Positions 34,950-47,308 of a DNA stretch of 64,000 nt are shown here, in pieces. The stretch covers positions 30,366,254 to 30,430,253 of the forward strand of contig OV121086.1 in NCBI GenBank assembly GCA_921293015.1, in the 5' to 3' direction. The position numbers and the translations under genes were made by a program. The notes beneath the pieces are model-generated. The model ran no database searches. It saw nothing but the letters and a program-made list of their open reading frames with translations, and was not told where the DNA came from. Position 1 is the first letter of the stretch, and the number at the start of each line of letters is the position of its first letter. The DNA comes from Phorcus lineatus. Lineage: Eukaryota; Mollusca; Gastropoda; Trochida; Trochidae.

Positions 34950-37900
34950 AAAGAAACCTAATAATTGTGCGACTCGTCTGACATACTCACAGTCTTCTTG
35001 AAGACTAAAGAAATCTTTTCATAAGACTCTCGTTAAGCAAGCTTGAAAAAGCCCTAATGAGAAAGCATCAACACAATTGTCATCTGATGACCTATTCTGA
35101 ACAACTATATTGAAGTCTATAGAATAAACAGCATTAAATGTACTTTATTTGACACTTTCCGGTTAAGCTAGTGAAATCCCTAATGAGAAAACTGCAGACA
35201 CAATTGACACCTGACAACCTTTTCCTAGCAACTACCTTGAAGTCTATAGAATAAACCGAGTTAACTGTAGTATATATGAAACTTTTTGATTAAGCTAGTG
35301 TAATCCATTATGATAAAACTAAAGAAATCCCTAAGGAGAAAACTTATGACACAAATGTCACCTGACAATATCGTACTTACATTTACCTGGAAGTCGATAG
35401 AATATAAAGTATTAATATACTATACTTGACACTTTAGACACTTGTTTGATAGATATTAAAGAAAATAAAAACATAGGAATGACAATATAATCAATATAAT
35501 TTTCAACTTACATCTCACTATTCCATGGATTCTTATTTTATTTGCCCCTTTTTTAGAGCCATAAGTATAAAGCCTTCAATTTTGATCCAGAAGGTAGGAA
35601 TTTTGGGGTTCAGAAAGCTATATATTTTTCATTAATAAAAGACTAAAAGTAACCAGTATTGAATCCGTAGATTGATGCATAATAATTTCTAATAAGGTTA
35701 TCTCTGACAATGAAAAAATCATTGCATTTCTTTTGGGCTCTACAAAAGTACCCTTTTTTGATATTTGAAATAAAAACAATAAGAGTTTTGGAGACCTATA
35801 GGGATAAAGTGATAACTAATACGAAGACAGTTGGTTAAACTAGTCTCTATGTTAAGGAAACCTATGACACAGTCATCAACATCCAAGCTCTTACTAAGCG
35901 ACGAGTCTACTTCAGTTAGACACTTGGTTGGTTTAGCTAGTTGATCAGGGTCTAAATGATTAGATGGAACGATCGGCGCAACCGGAGAGGCAACACGTTA
36001 GACGCAGGATTGTCTCCAAGAGAAGTCTGGCGATGGAACCGACTGACGGTTGAATACAGCATCAAACCAACTATATTTGACACTTGTTTCTAAAGCTTGT
36101 AGAGTGTGTCGAGAAAACCGTTGATAATTATAACCTGGCATCATCACACTTACAAGTACCATTTTAATTACAGAATACAGGATCACATCAACTATATAAG
36201 TCACTTGTTATTAGATTTTGGTGTCTGATGAGAAAATAAATGAATCAGTCAAAGCAGACTATATCCTACTTACAACTGCCTTTTAAACGGTATACTACAA
36301 TATTAAACCTCTCAATCTACTAAACTAGACACTTTCAGTTTCAGCAAAACAAATGAATCAGTCAACACAGATTATATCATACTTACAACTGCCTTTTAAA
36401 CAGTATACTACATTATTAAACCTCTCAGTCTACTATACTGGACACTTGTTCTTCAGCTTGTTGAGAAAAACTGTGATAATTATCACCTTACAACATCATT
36501 TGAACAATTACCATAAAATTTTAAAGAATACAGCATCTTCTACCATATTAGTTACTTGTTAGTTATCTAGTCTAGTCTCAAATAGGAATACCATTGACAC
36601 ATTACCATAATTATAATCAAATGTACAAATACCTTAAAGAGTTTACAATAAAGGAACACCTACAATAATAGATACTGGTTATCTAGTCAATCCCTAGCCT
36701 AATAAGAATACCTATGTCACATAATTAAAGTTAACATCAAATGTACATATACCTTGAAGGGTTTAGAATACAACTCAAATCTACCATATAAGGTACTTGT
36801 TTTTATAATAAGAATACTTACAACACATTATCAATAAACATCATCCTTACAAATACCTTGAAGGGTTTAGAATACAACTCAAATCTACCACATAAGGTAC
36901 TTGTTTTTATAATAAGAATACCTATACCATTATCGATAAATATTTGCATTATTTACATCTCACAACAGCATACCAACAGATACTTTGAAGGGTTTAGAAT
37001 ACAGAATCAAACAATCTTTATAAGACAATGGTCGAGTTTAGGACTCTCAATGAAAAATTTGCATAACTGACATCTGATAGCATAGTACCATCAACTACCC
37101 ATAAGATATGGAATACAGCATCAAATCTACTAAAAGGACATATGAAGGTTAAGCTTGTGGAGTTTCTGATCAGAAAATATATGACACAATTGATATTTGG
37201 CAACATCATACTTACAACTACCAATATGGGAAGAGAACCTCATCAAACCTACTAAAAGGACACTTGATGGTTAAACTTGGAGTTTCTGATGAGAAAATAC
37301 ATGTCTCAATTGACATCTGACAACATCATACAATCAACTACCCATAATATATTAGAAGGGTTAAGCTTGGAGTTTCTGATGACAAAATACATGTCACAAT
37401 TGACATCAGACAACATCATAAAATCAACTACCCATAAGATATAAGAAGAATATAGCATCAAACCTACGAAAAGGACACTTTATGGTTTAGCATGTAGGTT
37501 CTGATAAGAAAATATATGACACAATTGACATCTGACAACATCATACAATCAACTACCCATAATATATTAGAAGGATTAAACTTGGAGTTTCTGATGACAA
37601 AATACAAGACACAACTGACATCTGTCAACATCATACAATCAACTACCAATAGCATATGAGAAGAATATAGCATCAAACCTACGAAAAGGACACTTTATGG
37701 TTTAGCATGGAGCTTCTGATGAGAAAATAAATGACACAACTGACATCTGACAACATCATACAATCAACTACCCATAAGATATGAGAAGGATTAAACTTGG
37801 AGTTTCTGATGACAAAATACAAGACACAACTGACATCTGTCAACATCATACAATCAACTACCAATAGCATATGAGAAGAATATAGCATCAAACCTACGAA

Positions 37901-38760
37901 AAGGACACTTTATGGTTTAGCATGGAGCTTCTGATGAGAAAATAAATGACACAACTGACATCTGACAACATCATACAATCAACTACCCATAAGATATGAG
38001 AAGGATTGAACTTGGAGTTTCTGATGACAAAATACAAGACACAACTGACATCTGACAACATCATACAATCAACTACCCATAAGATATGAGAAGGATTAAA
38101 CTTGGAGTTTCTGATGACAAAATACAAGACACAACTGACATCTGTCAACATCATACAATCAACTACCAATAGCATATGAGAAGAATACAGCATCAAACCT
38201 ACGAAAAGGACACTTTATGGTTTAGCATGGAGCTTCTGATGAGAAAATAAATGACACAACTGACATCTGACAACATCATACAATCAACTACCCATAAGAT
38301 ATGAGAAGGATTAAACTTGGAGTTTCTGATGACAAAATACAAGACACAACTGACATCTGACAACATCATACAATCAACTACCCATAAGATATGAGAAGAA
38401 TACAGCATCAAACCTACGAAAAGGACACTTTATGGTTTAGCATGGAGCTTCTGATGAGAAAATAAATGACACAACTGACATCCGACAACATCATACAATC
38501 AACTACCCATAAGATATGAGAAGAATACAGCATCAGAATAATGCTAATGCTAAAACTAATATGACTCTTGATGGAGTATCTCATGTAAAAACCTTTGACC
38601 CAATTATAATATACTATAACATCTTCCTCACAACTACCTTAGGCTGTAGACTACAGCATCAATCATTAGATAGTAGATTTTCTAATGCAAAGAGTAAGAC
38701 AGAAGTTTCATCAGACATCATTCGACTAACTATCTTCAAGGCTATTAATATGACGTGACA
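34950..38760. repeat. Satellite array grading from old to young monomers
   Basis: Monomers of roughly 90-125 bp carry recurring blocks: GACA(T/C)CTGACAACATCATAC, (C)AACTACC(TT), GAATA(C/T)AGCATCAAA and (A)GGACACTT. At 34950-37300 the copies are strongly diverged. From about 37411 to 38520 they become a nearly homogeneous higher-order array, with CAACATCATA at 37411, 37536, 37626, 37751, 37841, 37966, 38056, 38146, 38271, 38361 and 38486. Spacings alternate 125 and 90 bp (a 215-bp dimer) with one extra 90. Open frames of 70-100 codons on the minus strand here are repeat artefacts. Confidence 0.92.
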
Positions 38761-40165
38761 ATTCCAAATTAGCCGCTTCATCGTATAGCTGCCCACGCTA
38801 CATTTTAATCTGACGGTACGAAATCTTGTTTCACAGAATACAAATGATATCAGTGCTGTTAAGGATATAATGAATATCATCTTATTATTATTATTAAGGA
38901 TATAAATATGTACTTCGTTACTCCTTTGTGCAGAAATTTGCTCTGACAATAGACTGTAATTTTTTATGATATTTCTTTAATAAAAAATGTGGATCTGCTT
39001 TTCTTGATAAAATTTTTAATTCTCTTTGATTATTATCTTGAATTTTTTAAAAATTCATAATTACCTATCTTGTTGAACACGTGTTGTAACACAAAATCAA
39101 ATATTTAGGCACTGTTGCACTTTTTCTTTGAGAAATACAGAATTCTAATAAAAAGGAAAAGAAATGTTACCTTTTGCAAGAGAATCAATGATTTCTTAAA
39201 TGCAATCATCAATTTAAGTTAAGCTACACAAATCTGTTTCCCTACCTCAAATAATTAAAAGGTGTTCACATTAAAATGGCACAAACACTTTTCATTTGAT
39301 GTTTTACATGTTTTTCTTAGATCACAGACAATCAGGTTCAGCAATAATGCACTGAAAAAGTTATATTTTACATAAACTAATATTAAAAAGTGAATACATA
39401 AGGATAAAAAAGTTCAATGAAATATGATCAGTGCCTGTCATGCTTTGTTTTGAAGTGTACTGTTTTCGGTAAAAAAAAAGAGCAAAGATATGTATATACT
39501 CTTCTTTTTTTTACAAATATCTTAACATTTTGTAATAATATCACAGAACCTTATGTAGAACTCTCTCTGTTGAATTTTTATAGTTATACTGCAATAGTTC
39601 TTTACATTTAATAGAATCTATTCTTTGTTGGAGTCTTGTTTTGATATGGTACACAGAGACTGAAATTGGTTGAAATTAGCATTGATGAAATGGAAATTAA
39701 GTATCTATGAGGAATAATTTATGATAGGCAAAAAGGAATTCAAAATGTATTTGTTGATTTTGCAGGAAGTGATAAATGTTGGAAAAATATATTTTTTATA
39801 ATCATTTCTTCAGTATTACAAAAGACACGCTTAAGCAACTACAGATGTTATATTTAAAAAACTAAGAGTTAAATAAATTGAACGGCTTTAATTGATATTT
39901 TTAAAATTAAAAGAAAACATTGACATGAGCATATTTAGAAAAAATAAAAATGTATCAAAACATTTTTATGAAAATTTAATTTCCTATTCCAATAATCGAA
40001 GATAGCATGTCTTGGATGAAGGTTGTACTTAAAGTTTTCTATATTGATAACAGCGACTTTGAAACAGACACTCTTGAATGTGAAATTGACGATGGTGAAA
40101 TCGAAATTGATTCCGTCTATACCAGAGTGACAATGGCTCTGCAGGGCTAAGATTAAAGTACTTAC
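38761..40165. other. Mostly unique DNA; repeat R copy at 39218-39345
   Basis: CTGTTTCCCTACCTCAAATA followed by ATTAAAAGGTGTTCACA is the second copy of repeat R. A minus-strand frame (38659-38949) contains hydrophobic MIFIISLTALISFVFCE, which could be a signal peptide, but no supporting splice sites or promoter were found. Confidence 0.4.
40016..40150 (+). other. Short acidic open frame opposite the candidate first intron
   Basis: An ATG-to-stop frame of 44 codons reads as acidic protein (IDNSDFETDTLECEIDDGEI and so on). It overlaps the 3' side of the minus-strand candidate exon. The minus strand is also open across it (INFDFTIVNFTFKSVCFKVA). The region clearly resists stops on both strands, but which strand, if either, is coding cannot be decided here. 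Confidence 0.2.
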
Positions 40166-40278
40166 ATCTTGAGGTTGATATTGAGTTCTCTCTGGAAGCA
40201 ATCCACATGTACATCCAAAAGAAGCACTGACACGGAAAACAGAAGATAAGACTTGGTCACTAGAGTCATCGCACTCAT
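40166..40278 (-). CDS. Candidate first coding exon with signal peptide (partial gene)
   Basis: On the minus strand an ATG at 40278 opens a 37-codon frame: a short N-region (MSAMTLVTKS), a hydrophobic core (YLLFSVSVLLLDVHVDC), then a polar stretch (FQRELNINLK). It ends at a consensus donor, AAGAT|GTAAGT (exon end 40166), leaving two bases of a split codon. Read through, the frame would stop at once, so splicing is required for a longer product. The upstream 300 bp (minus-strand promoter side) is richer in CpG and less AT-biased than the surroundings. If real, this is the start of a secreted or membrane protein running toward lower coordinates. No downstream exon could be tied to it. Confidence 0.4.
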
Positions 40279-42120
40279 GGTACCAGTTGCAAGTTACACC
40301 GGTAAAAACACGAGCTAGCAGCGTGAGAAGCCGCGTGCCTATGAAGACTGGTACAACTAAAGTGTGACACTATTGTTCTCCACTGAAGTCCAATCCTCTA
40401 CTGTCATTATATCAAGTTCCCCCTATACACTCAACATCCCTTCTGAAAGCTATGATACATGCCAAATGTGACTATCGATGGTAATATTTGGAACAGTTCA
40501 TTTTCCTACAGGGTTGACAGGAGAGGGGTGCATAATAGAATGGTATCTGCTAACTGCTCTTGTGCGATATGTGTGATAATGCCCTCAAATATTGATCTCT
40601 ATTCAAAAGGCTACGGAGACTAGGCACGGGTTAACAGCGTTGTTCTGGCGTTACCCCTCTGGCACCAGCTACTCTGAGGCTCTTTAACTCCTGGGAATCC
40701 CTTCCATTCCAATGGACTGAGTGAATGAGGGTTGGTCCAACTGAAAGAATTGTATTGATCGATACTTTACCGAATAAAGACAATGGAGTCATGTGACCAT
40801 AGGTACATCTAAATATTTAATCTAATGAAAGTACTTGGCTGCCTCATGTGAAATAAGTTGGCGTATGTTATTATAATCAATAACAGCATGGGAAACCGGT
40901 GCTACATTTTACTCGAGGAGGCATTTGCAACAAAGCTTTGACACCTGTGCTGGCTTTAGATAAAATCAATTACCAGGTACTGTCGATGAAAGATCATTTA
41001 ATGGTTCAGGGAAAGCGTAATAACAAACTGATGGGCCTTCATTGTAATCTAAGCTTGTCGTAAATACACAAACAGAAAGGCAACCATCCATCCATCAATA
41101 TTTTTCAGTGATTACACGATCCTTTGGTGCTGTGTTTATTTAACTTGAATGGTTACCAAACATGTTCTCCGCAATCAGGAATTTTCTCCTATTTATAAAC
41201 AACACTTTGCCTCTACAACTTTTTCCACTTTGCGAAAAATGATTTAGCGATTATCCTGATTGAATGTAATAACGTCAAATTATGGTCAGTCCGTGTAGTG
41301 GGGTTCCTATGTGGTTTCGCGGAATTGTCGGAATTTTCTAGGTTAATAAACACTGTCACAGATCCTGCCTTTGAGTAAACAGACAACATGGATGTAATTA
41401 GTGTATTATTGATTAGATTCAAATCTTTGTTTATTTTGGTCCATTAATGATATTAAAATAGCAATTATTGCACAAGAGGAAATATTTTCACCATAAATTG
41501 AACAATCACTCATCGATTTATTTTAATCTGTATAATATCAATGTGTAATATTTCCCTGCTAGCCTGAATATTCTACATAATTGTTTAATTTTGTTTATTA
41601 TTTGGAAAATTTTCATAACAATAAAGATTGATCAAAGTAAAAACCTTTAAGTTTTGTATTGAAAATCCATGACATAATCACATCACTCACTTTAACATTT
41701 TAGCTAATGAATTGATTAGTATAAGACCATATCATGTGTGAAATAATTTCAGAAACGATGATAATTTAACAAAAGCAATAACAAGAGAGGACATATTAGT
41801 TATCCAGGTTTATTTCGATATCAACAATTAAAATTTTTTGCTCAATTGATCATTGCCTTCTCAACTGGGATAACAAAACAAACAAAAAAGAATCATGTCT
41901 TTGCTACAAACTAGACTGGACAGAAAATTGTTGCAGTAACTGGTACCTATTGGTAACCAGATATGAATTATTTCTTCAATGACAACTGATTTATTTTTCT
42001 TAATATTTTGGAGTATAAGCCTATTCCTAAATCAGGTAAACTTACTCAATACATTATGTATGTTCATAAAGGGAAATCTCCAAAAGACTGTTAACGACTG
42101 AACTGATCAAGCGATTGACA
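40279..42120. other. Possible promoter side of the 40278 gene, then unique DNA
   Basis: 40280-40750 is more complex than average (for example CACCGGTAAAAACACGAGC and CAGCGTGAGAAGCCGCGTG). An A/T-rich GATATAATG-type motif lies about 130 bp upstream of the candidate ATG on the minus strand. Beyond 40800 the sequence is ordinary AT-rich DNA with no gene. Confidence 0.3.
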
Positions 42121-42124
42121 CTAA

Positions 42125-42212
42125 ACTTGTATTTTATTGTGTATTGTATTGCATTGTATTGTATTGAATTGTATTGCATTGTATTGAATTGCATTGGCCA
42201 ATTGTATTGAAA
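42125..42212. repeat. (TATTG)n pentanucleotide microsatellite
   Basis: About 14 units of TATTG with scattered variants (GCATTG, GAATTG), from ATTGTGTATTGTATTGC to CCAATTGTATTG. Confidence 0.92.
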
Positions 42213-44680
42213 TAGAACTTCTCAATGGAAAAAAGAAAAGAAAAAATTAATCAAATGATGAGATCTTTGAAGGGCATCTGGAAGATGAATACAGAAGATT
42301 TTAAAAATATTTTTTATCTATATTGTACAAAGACCAAATTTTATCATAACTTAAAAAGTTTTTATTGAAATTGACATGACTATAATTATTTTGGTGTGAT
42401 ATTTTGTTGAAAGTCTTTTGTTCACTTAGTAAATAAAAGAGTGAAATAATCACTATGACTCTCATTTCTAACTTATACTTTGACAATAAAAAGTAAGACT
42501 ATTTTCTGAAAATCTCCAAAAAGAGGGAAAAGATATTATCATGGAATTTAGTAACAGTTGTTTTGACACAATTTTTTCTGGCTTCGGCATTGTCAGGCCA
42601 TACGTGGTTAATATGTTGCCTTACGTATTTCAAACAGTATTTTTAACTAAAGACAATTGTATATTTTCAGCAGTGCATACTTCAACTAGAGGTCAACATT
42701 AATAAAAAATTTCAAATCATTGTGCAGATAAAAAACTAGGCAATCAATTTTATCCACAATTCAGTCAGTAAACATTTGGCTGACATTTGAATTGAACTAA
42801 ACATTGAATAAAGAATCAACAAGAAATATTTATTCACTATCTATTTTCATAATGTCAATATTGTCAATGGCAATTAATTCTTAGTTGGATTATATTCCCT
42901 TACAAAAAATACAATATTGTATATCTTTATATTCCAGCATATATTATCAATTCATTGCAAAGAAATTATCAATTTACATCATTATGTAGCAAATTAAATT
43001 TCAAAGCGAACAATTATGGGGGAAAAAAATAATTGAAAATTAGCTGTGGTGTATTTTGATGACATGTACCTTACTGCTTTAATCATTACATTTGTAATGG
43101 AAATTTGAACTTTCTTTTTACTTAGATTTAGATAAAATAAAGAATGCACAAAGGAAAAATTGCAAATAAATTATTTGGTAATGGGAACACAAAGTATCTA
43201 CCATATTTTTTCCAGGAATTGCTCACTCTTTCATACCTCTATGTCCAATTAGGCCAGGGGAGAATTGCTGGGTATCCAAAAAATCTATGATTCTAACTAA
43301 ACAAAATTATAAAAAATTCAATGTTTCAGATAAGGTCAAAATAAATTGATTAGTCCTTGAACAAACATATCCCCTCTATAGCAATTAGAATTGGTAAAGA
43401 CAGTTAATCCACCAATTTCCTTCAAATAATGCTCAACAGGGCTGAGGAGGATTTTCATTTCAAAGACATTTTCCCAATATAATCCATGATGAAAATGGAA
43501 CCATCTTTTACCTAAGTATGTGGCCGAAAGGATTTAAAGCTCCTGCAATTCAATAATCCATTGAATATTCTCAATATTCACTTGATCAAAGGGAGAACAC
43601 TCTTGGAGAGTCTAATGTCTCGCCTCAAGAAAATGCAGATAATCGTATCTCACCCTTGCTGCAACAGCTGGTTACTATCAGCGGGACCAAGGGAGATAAT
43701 TATTATTGATTAATACCAAGCCCATCTTGCGAAGCTTACACCTAAGGCAAAAGCTGTAGAAATCTGTTTAATCATTCTCGATACGACCACAACACGCAAT
43801 CAACAGGCATCTTCTAATTCTAATCTAAGCGTTGATTGCTTGTCGGTTGTTTTTGTCACGTTGGCTTGGTGTCATACTGTTTTAATGAAAAATGATAAAT
43901 GTAACAGCTATATCAGATTATGAACATCATGTAAACATAAAAACAAAATTTTTTGGTTATTCAAGTCAAATGAACATCAATCTTATTCGCTGATTATAGA
44001 TAATTTGAAAATATTACATTACATAACTATTGATTATTGCATTGCTCTAGAAATTTGGTAAATTTTACCAACACTGAAAAATAAAACTTTCAATAATCAT
44101 AATCAATAATATATCATATGATATAACCACTGATTTTTAGACAGTTTTTTTTTACAGAATTTTTAACACCATGTTTCTTTCAAATTTAGTCGTGCCTTCA
44201 ATTGCCAAAAACCTGTCACTAACATTGTTAATTTTTGCTGTTTATCACATTTACAATATACCTCTGGTTGTTGTTACATTGTTAGCAAAACTGATAGCTC
44301 AACATCTTCCTAAGTAAACTTCAGTTCGACAATGGCAATAGTTCAGTTTTGCATGGCCCGATGGCAGCTTACTAGTATGGAGATGTCATAGCACTGTGAT
44401 GTCGTCAAGTTTATAACATCATAGCATTGTGATGTCATTACTTTATGATATTAAACAATTGTGATGTCATGAACTTGACTGTAACAGGGCATTGTTCAAA
44501 ATCTACTGTAAAAACAATATCTCCCAGGACACAAGCGATACCTACTATGGAACAGAGTTTTGGATAATAAATTGAAAAACCAAATCTAGAATTTATTATA
44601 TCTGTCAGCTATGAAGTTAGTACCCTACATTTCAGCTTATCTCGGACTTTTCATTCAACACAGGAAAGTTTAAATATGTT
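42213..44680. other. Unique AT-rich DNA with a few regulatory-looking stretches
   Basis: No gene is supported. 43620-43860 is more complex (CTTGCTGCAACAGCTGGTTA, with an E-box CAGCTG) followed by homeodomain-like AATTATTATTGATTAAT, and could be a regulatory element. 44385-44475 has three TGTGATGTCAT-type repeats. Confidence 0.25.
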
Positions 44681-44683
44681 TTT

Positions 44684-44850
44684 AGGTCATGGCTACTATG
44701 GCCCCAATTATGTAGCCACAGTCACCAAAACTACAACTTATTTTTCTTATTGGATATGATGACTTTATACTCACAAGAAGAAAGAGTTTTTTTGGGCTTG
44801 GCCCCTATGGCCCTCCATAAGGGTTACAGAGTCACCAACTCTAGTCCTGA
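44684..44850. repeat. Diverged tandem duplication, ~105-125-bp unit
   Basis: GGTCATGGCTACTATGGCCC ... CACAGTCACCAA and GGCTTGGCCCCTATGGCCCT ... CAGAGTCACCAA appear in sequence, about 120 bp apart. Two copies only. Confidence 0.5.
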
Positions 44851-45304
44851 TTTGCCAATTAAGGTACCTGTACACAAGTTTTACCTTTTATAGAGTTAGT
44901 GGTTCTTGAAAGGAAGTAAAAATGTCCAAGGTTACGGGACGAACTTACAGAAGCCATGTTTTGCCATAAGCCCAATTTCCTTTAAGGCCTAATGATAAAA
45001 ACATTACATGTATAATCTTTTACTTACAAATCTAAAATAAGTCAATTTTGCTTATTAAAAAGCATTTAAGTATCTAAAAATGTTATTCCCTTCTCAGTTC
45101 TCAAATGAAACAGATCATATATCAAAAATGTGCGCTAAATAAGTCAATAACATGTGCATGAGGAAAACAAGAGGTATTGTTTCAAAAATAGATACAGATA
45201 ATTCTAGCTATTTGTCCCACCTGCTGCCAATTAAGGTGTGCAAATTAATCTAGAACAGGTAACAAAAGGCAGGTAGTGGTGGTAATCTTTGTTGTAGTAA
45301 TTAC

Positions 45305-45405
45305 CTGGTAAAGGTGATAATGACACGTAAAGGTGATATTTCCTTTAGTTGCAACAAGACCATGACAACATCCATCTGGACATGGTGTCAGGTCTTGAAT
45401 TCTTA
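45305..45405 (-). CDS. Candidate cysteine-rich internal exon (partial gene)
   Basis: On the minus strand, acceptor GTGTTTTCATTACAG|TA (exon start 45405) and donor CACCTTTACCAG|GTAATT (exon end 45305) bound 101 nt: two bases plus 33 codons. The peptide contains LTPCPDGCCHGLVATKGNIT and a further FTCHYH, with four cysteines and an N-glycosylation motif (NIT), as in an extracellular cysteine-rich module. Local G+C is well above the surroundings. A textbook acceptor with a Cys-rich continuation (SRCRCWIDSGS) lies upstream on the same strand at about 46175, but a donor compatible in phase was not convincing. No family is assigned. It lies upstream of the 40278 first exon, so it would belong to a different gene. 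Confidence 0.38.
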
Positions 45406-45471
45406 CTGTAATGAAAACACGAAACACTGTAATATAAGAGGTATAGAGCACAGCAGGATAATAGTAAATGT

Positions 45472-45543
45472 TAGGGGGGGGGGTCGGTGGTGAGGGGTGT
45501 GTGTGGGAGGGGGGGTGGGGATGAGGGGGAAGGGGACAGGGGG
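45472..45543 (+). other. G-rich tract, probable G-quadruplex
   Basis: 72 bp with runs of G10, G4, G7, G4, G5, G4 and G5 separated by one to eight bases on the plus strand, in an otherwise AT-rich region. It has many times the four G-runs needed for intramolecular G-quadruplexes. It lies just upstream (minus-strand sense) of the candidate exon at 45305-45405. The minus-strand proline/threonine-rich frame here is a composition artefact. Confidence 0.8.
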
Positions 45544-46498
45544 CTTGAATAAAATTTTTGGATGAGGGGATTTTTCATTATGAAACATTCATCATGAAAA
45601 AAGAGGATTTTGAACGAAATGAAAAAATTCATGACTTAAACTAATGCAGATTTTTTACATACTATTTTTTAAAGCAATTTTGGAATAACATTTCTTAAAA
45701 CATAATAAAACCTTCATAGAGAGTTTCTTGGAGAACCTTCTATGTACATGTACAATAATCATATTTGTATAAATGGAAATTCATTATGTAAAAAGACATT
45801 TATGTAAGGAAAATTATGGGATTATAAGATCAGTAAATAAATACTTGGTATTATTTGGCAATACGAAAGATTCCTACTTGTAGATAACAAAAAACAAACA
45901 TTTAAAAAAACAATATTTTTTCTTGTTGAAAAGGTTGAAAATATACCATTATATAACTCAAAATTATAATGTTGTAATAATCTTTGGCCTTTTTATTATT
46001 AATTCGTTTAAACATATAGGATCAGTGCTTAGAATTAAAATAAAAATAAAATCTTATTTCTGTTATATTTATGTCCTTTGCGCAATTTGTTTACAAGATT
46101 CATATTGCTGAAAACAATTTATTCACTTTCTTCAAGGTTGAACCAGAATCTATCCAACATCTACATCGGGACTGTACAGGAAGAAAAACATTGTGAGATA
46201 ATTCCTCTTAATGGATTGAAACAAAGTATCAAAATGTTTGTATATATATACATGTAAAATGCAAAATATCCTAACATTCTTTAAATATTTTCAAAATGTT
46301 ATTTAATTTTGAAATCAGATGGGGGAAAACATACACACAAATTAAGTCATTTCAAATTAAAATTGAGAGTTTTATTAAAACCTTAGAGAGTTTTATTAAA
46401 ACCTTTTTTGAAAATTTACTTTACAACAAACTTTGTTACTTTGTATATGCTTCATGTTTGCACATATTGGTATTCCAAAGTGTGTGAATGAGACAAAA

Positions 46499-46797
46499 TG
46501 GGGTGATTTGGGTTCAAGAGTATTTCACTTATATGATGGCTGCTAGTTTTAATGCAGGAGAAAGCCTGCCACACTATTGTGGCTATGCATTTGAGTGAAA
46601 CCTGCGAGCATAGGCTGAACAAGCGAATTATTGATGGTACTGTGCTTAAATTCAGTGTAGCTTTGCATCTAACCTTACTGCATGGAGGAGAGTTCTCTAC
46701 TGACGAGAAAGTTGCCGAGCCCCTGGCGGGATTCCAACAAGGACATTTTGATATGTTCAAAGCTGAATACACTAACCACTGCGCTGCCCGTCCTTGT
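46499..46797 (-). mobile_element. SINE family T, with tRNA-like head
   Basis: On the minus strand the head GACGGGCAGCGCAGTGGTTA (box A-like) is followed by GTTGGAATCCCGCCAGGGGC (box B-like) and the family body (GTAGAGAACTCTCC, CACTGAATTTAAGC, CTGCAATGCATAG-like, AGGCTTTCTCCTGC) with a degraded tail near 46500. It retains both promoter boxes, so it defines the family's 5' end. The open frames 46452-46871 (minus) and 46552-46803 (plus) fall within this element and are not genes. Confidence 0.88.
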
Positions 46798-46989
46798 ATG
46801 TGATTGATGCATATGTACATCTCATGTAAATCCTTATGAATGTTGTATAATCTACCAGCAATGAAGAACAATAGAGAGAATGGAAAATTACATTAAATGT
46901 TAACATTTACAAATACATCTATAATCATCGTGCTACAGCATACCAGTGTGAAACATGCTACCTAAAATTGAAATATACTGATTAACTTA

Positions 46990-47065
46990 ACTTAGATAGC
47001 CAATGAACGAAGTGAGTTATTGTTAAACGTAACCTTGGCAGACTTCTTCCATTAGCGACGTCCCT
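46990..47065 (+). mobile_element. Degraded GTGAGTT-type SINE end
   Basis: GAACGAAGTGAGTTATTGTT, then AAACGTAACC and CAGACTTCTTCCATTAGCGACG, parallels 6613-6690 (GTGAGTTATTGTTTAACGCC ... CAGCCATTAGCCGACA). A third scrap is at 48068-48135. Confidence 0.55.
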
Positions 47066-47284
47066 GAAATTAACAAACACACAGTAAAGTAATATTGTAT
47101 ATATCATGATGTTACTTTCAAGACATTAATTTAGTTTTATAAGACAATTATGAATGGAAGGCAAAAGTTCACTTACATTAACCTTTCCTTTGAGGTTTGC
47201 ATCAATTTTTCTATTTTCAGATAATAGTGCCGTGCAGGTAATAATTTGTTGTTACAGGTCAAGAATAAAAAATATCAAATTGAT

Positions 47285-47308
47285 AATATATATATATATA
47301 TATATATA
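47285..47308. repeat. (AT)n microsatellite
   Basis: A 12-unit AT/TA dinucleotide run. Confidence 0.95.

Noticed and set aside
37464..38411. Series of near-identical 70-100-codon minus-strand frames
   Set aside because: Each is one period of the 215-bp satellite dimer. Identical spacing and satellite context explain them without coding.
37411..38520. CRISPR array
   Set aside because: Direct repeats have no unique spacers and the genome is clearly eukaryotic. This is a satellite.
38659..38949. Minus-strand frame with hydrophobic MIFIISLTALISFVFCE as a second signal-peptide exon
   Set aside because: No consensus donor in phase; the lower part runs into degenerate satellite sequence.
43215..43281. 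Exon with acceptor TATTTTTTCCAG and peptide ELLTLSYLYVQLGQGRIAG
   Set aside because: The acceptor is excellent but the donor (GG|GTATCC) is poor and no neighbouring exon was found.
46452..46871. 139-codon minus-strand open frame
   Set aside because: It lies over a tRNA-derived SINE with its own promoter boxes. The same sequence in other copies is not open.
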